Assembly (NCBI GenBank): GCA_013693815.1
Contig: CP059259.1
Span: forward strand, 1,628,712 to 1,637,680
From: Nocardioidaceae bacterium
Lineage (GTDB): Bacteria; Actinomycetota; Actinomycetes; Propionibacteriales; Nocardioidaceae
DNA length: 8,969 nucleotides
Reading direction: 5' to 3'
Shown: in pieces, positions 6,368-8,969 of the stretch
Layout: every line of letters begins with the position of its first letter
Position numbering within the stretch: position 1 is the first letter of the stretch
Program-made: the position numbers and the translations under genes
The notes under the pieces: generated by a model
Database searches by the model: none
What the model was told of the DNA's origin: nothing
The model's input: the letters and a program-made list of their open reading frames with translations, nothing else

Positions 6368-7543
6368 TTACTCGTCGTTCGGGACGGGATCGCGAAGCAC
6401 GAGTACGACGACCACGAGCACGAGGACGAGTGCGGTCAGTGTCACCGGGATGGGCATGACCGGGTCGAGCAGTACCAAGGCCGCTGCCGCCGGCACGACG
6501 GTGTTGACGACCGAGTCCGCACAGTTGCGGATCGCGACGAACCAGATGCCGAGCAGGAACACCGCGACCGGGATGCTCACCGAGAACGCCGCGGCGGTGT
6601 CGCTCAGCTCACTGTGATGTGTGAGCGTCGCGATCTCGACCTCGATGCCGGCCGACAGGGCGCCGGCTGCGGCAAAGATGAAGTAGTGCGTGTAGCCGTA
6701 GCGCAGTGATGCACCCAGCGAGCCGATCGCTTCGTGGTGGTGCGGCCAGAAGTAGATCCACCACAGCGCGGCTGTCACGACCAACGCCAGCACGGCTATC
6801 GAGATCAGTGGCCCCAGAGCCTCGTCGTCGTGCAGGGCTTCAATGACAGCGTTCGCTGAGGCGAGCAGACTCTCGCCCAGCAGGATCAGCGTGAACAGTC
6901 CGTAGCGCTCGGTGATGTGGTGTGGGTGCCACGGCGTCGTGCCGGATTGCTCGGCGATCACCGGAATACCGACCTCGACCGCGATCAGCACGACCAGCCC
7001 GACGGTTGTGACCCAGCCGTCGGTGAGCAGCCAGGCCAGCCACAGCACCTGTACGCCGGCGATGCCGAGCGCGTAGGTCATCGTCGTGCGCCGCATCGCA
7101 CCGGCACCGCGTGAGGCCCGCAGCCATTGCGCGACCATCGCGACGCGCATCACCACATAGCCGTAGACGACCACGTCGAACTCGCTGTCGTTGAACGCGG
7201 GCTCGACACCGGCCGCCAAGATCAACACCCCGGCCATCTGCACGATCGTCAGCACCCGGTAGAGCCAGTCGTCGGTATCGAACGACGTCGCGAACCAGGT
7301 GAAGTTCATCCAGGCCCACCAGATGCCGAAGAACACCACGGCGTACGACCGGAGTCCGTCGAGCACATGACCTTCGGTCAGCGCATGGTGCAGTGACACC
7401 GCGGAGATACTGACGGCAACGACGAACACCAGATCGAAGAACAGTTCCAGGGAGCTGGCCACCCGTCCAGGCTCATGTTCGTCGCGCGGACGCATCGGGA
7501 TCAGGCGGGCCCTCCCGCGCGGCGGTGTGGCAGAGGCATTCAT
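6368..7543 (-). CDS. ltrA: LtrA-family (low temperature requirement A) membrane protein
   Basis: A 391-residue polytopic membrane protein. After a short basic N-terminus it has the family opening R-V-A-S-S-L-E-L-F-F-D-L-V-F-V at residues 27-41, then W-W-A-W-M-N-F-T-W-F-A near 75-85, then E-R-Y-G-L-F-T-L-I-L-L-G-E-S at 212-225, all typical of LtrA, and about ten to twelve hydrophobic helices ending in a Val/Leu run. LtrA was named for low-temperature growth in Listeria; its molecular function is not established, so 'ltrA' is only a family label. The start is ATG 7543, with an in-frame ATG 16 codons later (Met17) as alternative; neither has a Shine-Dalgarno. TAGGGT at 7552-7557 suggests a leaderless transcript. 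The frame is open upstream to 7819, but that stretch covers repeat copy 2 and tRNA-Glu. It stands alone, bracketed by the two palindromic repeats. Confidence 0.9.
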   Translation of the reverse strand: MNASATPPRGRARLIPMRPRDEHEPGRVASSLELFFDLVFVVAVSISAVSLHHALTEGHVLDGLRSYAVVFFGIWWAWMNFTWFATSFDTDDWLYRVLTIVQMAGVLILAAGVEPAFNDSEFDVVVYGYVVMRVAMVAQWLRASRGAGAMRRTTMTYALGIAGVQVLWLAWLLTDGWVTTVGLVVLIAVEVGIPVIAEQSGTTPWHPHHITERYGLFTLILLGESLLASANAVIEALHDDEALGPLISIAVLALVVTAALWWIYFWPHHHEAIGSLGASLRYGYTHYFIFAAAGALSAGIEVEIATLTHHSELSDTAAAFSVSIPVAVFLLGIWFVAIRNCADSVVNTVVPAAAALVLLDPVMPIPVTLTALVLVLVVVVLVLRDPVPNDE

Positions 7544-7551
7544 GGGATCAG

Positions 7552-7557
7552 ACCCTA
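7552..7557 (-). promoter_or_regulatory. Possible -10 box of ltrA
   Basis: On the minus strand this is TAGGGT, fitting the actinobacterial TANNNT pattern, eight bases before the ltrA ATG. Transcription would begin at or next to the A of that ATG, explaining the missing ribosome binding site. No good -35 was found at the right distance. Confidence 0.35.
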
Positions 7558-7609
7558 TGTAATTCGGTCCTGTCCACGTCCGCAGCTGACGTGTCTGATC
7601 GCCTCGACG

Positions 7610-7701
7610 TGGCCTAGGTACGCCGATGGACGTGCGATTCCTCGATATCAAGGGCTCTGGCACCCTGTTTGGCCACAATTGCACGTCCAATGGGATATGC
7701 C
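7610..7701. repeat. ~92-bp palindromic intergenic repeat, copy 2
   Basis: Second copy of the element at 6227-6319, in the same orientation 1383 bp away, with the shared 24-bp block at 7627-7650. The arms TGGACGTGCGATT and AATTGCACGTCCA can pair over 13 bp with one non-Watson-Crick position, around a ~37-nt loop containing AGGG and CCCT arms. It lies between the 3' end of tRNA-Glu and the ltrA promoter, so the tRNA precursor would read into it. I see no U-run after it that would make it an ordinary terminator. Nature of the element unknown. Confidence 0.75.
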
Positions 7702-7723
7702 ATCTGGGCCTGCGTCCAACTTG

Positions 7724-7796
7724 TACCCCCGACCGGATTCGAACCGGCGCTACCGCCTTGAGAGGGCGGCGTGCTAGGCCGCTACACAACGGGGGC
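7724..7796 (-). tRNA. tRNA-Glu (anticodon CTC)
   Basis: The minus strand folds into a full 73-nt cloverleaf. The acceptor is GCCCCCG against CGGGGGT (first pair G-U), and the D-arm GTGTAGCGGCCTAGCAC is ordinary. The anticodon stem is CCGCC/GGCGG with loop CTCTCAA, placing CTC at the anticodon. The T-arm has loop TTCGAAT. The discriminator is A at 7724; the following bases are CAA, so the CCA end is not encoded. It decodes GAG. It follows tRNA-Gln by 47 bp on the same strand and is probably co-transcribed. Confidence 0.95.
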
Positions 7797-7843
7797 TTGA
7801 TCGAACGGAACTCTAGCAATGCCTAGTATTTCCATCCAAATCG

Positions 7844-7913
7844 CTGGGGTACTAGGACTCGAACCTAGACTAACTGGACCAGAACCAGTCGGGCTGCCAT
7901 ACCCCATACCCCA
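7844..7913 (-). tRNA. tRNA-Gln (anticodon CTG)
   Basis: The minus strand gives a 70-nt cloverleaf. The acceptor is TGGGGTA against TACCCCA, and the anticodon stem ACTGG/CCAGT has loop TTCTGGT, so the anticodon is CTG. The variable loop is TAGT and the T-arm is CTAGG-TTCGAGT-CCTAG. The discriminator is G at 7844 and CCA is not encoded. The D-arm is compact: GGGT/GCCC around a six-nucleotide loop ATGGCA that still keeps A14, G18-G19 and A21. The acceptor heptamer TGGGGTA is immediately repeated in tandem (7900-7906). It decodes CAG. Confidence 0.92.
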
Positions 7914-7943
7914 TGGGATTCGGCCTCTTGCGAAGCCCGGATG

Positions 7944-7972
7944 AGGATACCCGCTGGTCACAGGCGTACCAA
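7944..7972 (-). promoter_or_regulatory. Promoter of the tRNA-Gln/tRNA-Glu unit
   Basis: On the minus strand TTGGTA (7967-7972) and TATCCT (7944-7949) are separated by exactly 17 bp, each with four matches to consensus. The predicted start near 7937 leaves a leader of about 24 nt before the tRNA-Gln 5' end at 7913. No other promoter is evident in the 47-bp gap between the tRNAs, so both are likely made from here. Confidence 0.5.
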
Positions 7973-8000
7973 ATCCACGGGCGGTCTACAGGCAACGTGC

Positions 8001-8019
8001 GTGACCAGGCAGGGGTCAC
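8001..8019 (-). terminator. Hairpin at the stop codon of the surface-protein gene
   Basis: GTGACC and GGTCAC form a perfect 6-bp stem around a 7-nt loop; the stem contains the TGA stop of the gene ending at 8016. No T-run follows on the minus strand, so it would be a U-less actinobacterial-style terminator at best. It also separates this gene from the tRNA promoter just downstream. Confidence 0.35.
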
Positions 8020-8969
8020 TTGGCTCGCTTGGGTTTGACGATCACGGTCCTGGCAGGTCCGGGGCGACCGTCAGGCGTGATGGTCACCACGGTCACCGTG
8101 AGCTTCTTGTCCCAGCGCACGCCGTCGAGGACGAACTTCTTGGCCTTCGGGCCCAACGTCTTCTTGACCCGGGTACCTGCGCTGCCACGCACCTGAATTT
8201 CGGTGCGGGCGTTGCCGGCGGGTGGCACAAAGGTCACCTGTAGCTTCGAGCCGGTCTTGCGGGCCTTGAGCTTGGTGACGGCGGCCGGCTTAACCCGGGC
8301 CGGGGCCCGGTACGTCCCGAGCCGGATCGTCCGCTGGTCGAGACCTTCCGCTTGCACCACGGCGTACACGGTCCGGGCGCGAGCGGCATCGCGACGCGGG
8401 GTGAACGTGAAGGTTCCGGAGCGCTTCTTGGTGGTGCCCAGGATGCGGGTGCCGAACTTGCCGGTCTCGCGGAACTGGATCGACTGGCCGCTGGTCAAGT
8501 TCTTCGTGGAGTAACTGATCTGGGCGTACGCCGGCTTGGCGGGTTTGGCCGGTTTCCCGGGCTTCTTCGCCGGCTTCTTGGGCGTGACCAGCTTGACCTT
8601 GCCGCTCACGCTGGCGGGCTTGAAGCCGTGTGAGACCCGGATATCGCTGAACGCCACCGACCCGGCGGCCGGCTCGACGCTGTAGTTGCCCGCTGTGGGT
8701 TTGTCGATCATCACCCAGACGGCGTCGGCGCCATCGAAGCCGACCAGGTGGACCCCATCGCCAGACGCACCGGGACCGACCAGGGTCGTACCGTCAGGCG
8801 CCTTCACGACCGCGTCCGGCACACCATCCTTGCTTTGCACCAGGATCGTCGCCGTGGGAAGACCGGCGGGAATCGCCACAGCGGTCCCACCAGGGCCAGG
8901 TCTTGGGTCACCGCGCGCGGTAGCGGCGGCGGGACCCGGTAGGGGGCAGTGCTGCAGGGCACTTTGATC
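8016..8969 (-). CDS. Secreted or surface protein, C-terminal part (5' end outside window; probable frameshift near 8886)
   Basis: The reading frame ending at TGA 8016-8018 is open to the window edge. The reliable part is the ~287 residues from about 8879. It begins as a beta-rich domain (A-T-I-L-V-Q-S-K-D-G-V-P-D-A-V-V-K-A-P-D-G), continues with P-T-A-G-N-Y-S-V-E-P-A-A-G-S, then a Lys/Pro linker of P-A-K repeats at about residues 100-117. Two further beta domains follow, the last resembling fibronectin type III (P-P-A-G-N-A-R-T-E-I-Q-V). The end is strongly basic (K-P-K-R-A-K). There is no catalytic motif I recognise. Such linker-plus-beta-domain tails are usual at the C-termini of exported actinobacterial enzymes or adhesins. 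A GTG at 8877-8879 could be a start, but a gene beginning there would lack a signal peptide. I read this instead as the tail of a larger protein whose upstream coding lies in another frame. Confidence 0.7.
   Translation of the reverse strand, partial: DQSALQHCPLPGPAAATARGDPRPGPGGTAVAIPAGLPTATILVQSKDGVPDAVVKAPDGTTLVGPGASGDGVHLVGFDGADAVWVMIDKPTAGNYSVEPAAGSVAFSDIRVSHGFKPASVSGKVKLVTPKKPAKKPGKPAKPAKPAYAQISYSTKNLTSGQSIQFRETGKFGTRILGTTKKRSGTFTFTPRRDAARARTVYAVVQAEGLDQRTIRLGTYRAPARVKPAAVTKLKARKTGSKLQVTFVPPAGNARTEIQVRGSAGTRVKKTLGPKAKKFVLDGVRWDKKLTVTVVTITPDGRPGPARTVIVKPKRAK

Noticed and set aside
6371..6440. GAC/GAG-rich low-complexity stretch at the 3' end of ltrA, considered as a microsatellite
   Set aside because: It encodes the Val/Leu-rich last membrane helix of ltrA and is explained by codon use.
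6227..7701. CRISPR array or phage attachment sites formed by the repeated segments
   Set aside because: Only two copies 1383 bp apart, no short regular spacers, no integrase, and the repeat does not contain the 3' end of the tRNA as a tRNA attachment site would.
7544..7819. 5' extension of the ltrA reading frame by 92 codons
   Set aside because: It would translate repeat copy 2 and the tRNA-Glu gene; the family's usual length matches the start at 7543.

Overview
The window is high-GC DNA with actinobacterial character (Actinomycetota). The signs are two MmpL-type exporters, a VapC fragment, a CsoR-family/DUF302 pair, GTG starts, two genes without a visible Shine-Dalgarno that look leaderless, and a clustered tRNA-Gln/tRNA-Glu pair. 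A Lys/Pro-rich surface protein would fit Propionibacteriales/Nocardioidaceae or a mycobacterial relative, but I cannot fix the genus from this stretch.

Layout, left to right. Positions 1-183 hold the C-terminal end of a VapC-like PIN toxin (+). Positions 227-977 hold a compact control module on the minus strand: a DUF302 protein followed by an overlapping CsoR/CstR-family repressor. It is divergent from a 715-residue MMPL/RND transporter (997-3144, +). Two G/C-tract palindromes of the CsoR-family operator type lie in the shared promoter region, 31 bp centre to centre. Convergent with that transporter is a second, unrelated MMPL exporter (3191-5536, -). It is preceded by a TetR-family regulator (5577-6170, -) whose promoter sits inside a 55-bp nested palindrome with four AGTGCA half-sites. 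Next comes an LtrA-family membrane protein (6368-7543, -), flanked on both sides by copies of a ~92-bp palindromic repeat. Then come tRNA-Glu(CTC) and tRNA-Gln(CTG), both minus, with a readable promoter. The window ends in the C-terminal part of a secreted or surface protein (8016-8969, -), which appears to carry a -1 frameshift at a G run near 8886.

How the parts work together. The left half is two independently controlled MmpL export units placed tail to tail. One is governed by a DUF156 sensor whose metal-site histidine is replaced by glycine, leaving two cysteines as in the persulfide sensor CstR. The other is governed by a TetR-type drug or lipid sensor. The most promising candidate for an undescribed system is the left unit: a thiol-sensing CsoR/CstR-like repressor and DUF302 protein controlling an MmpL exporter through paired operators. 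Second is the palindromic repeat pair bracketing ltrA next to the tRNA genes.
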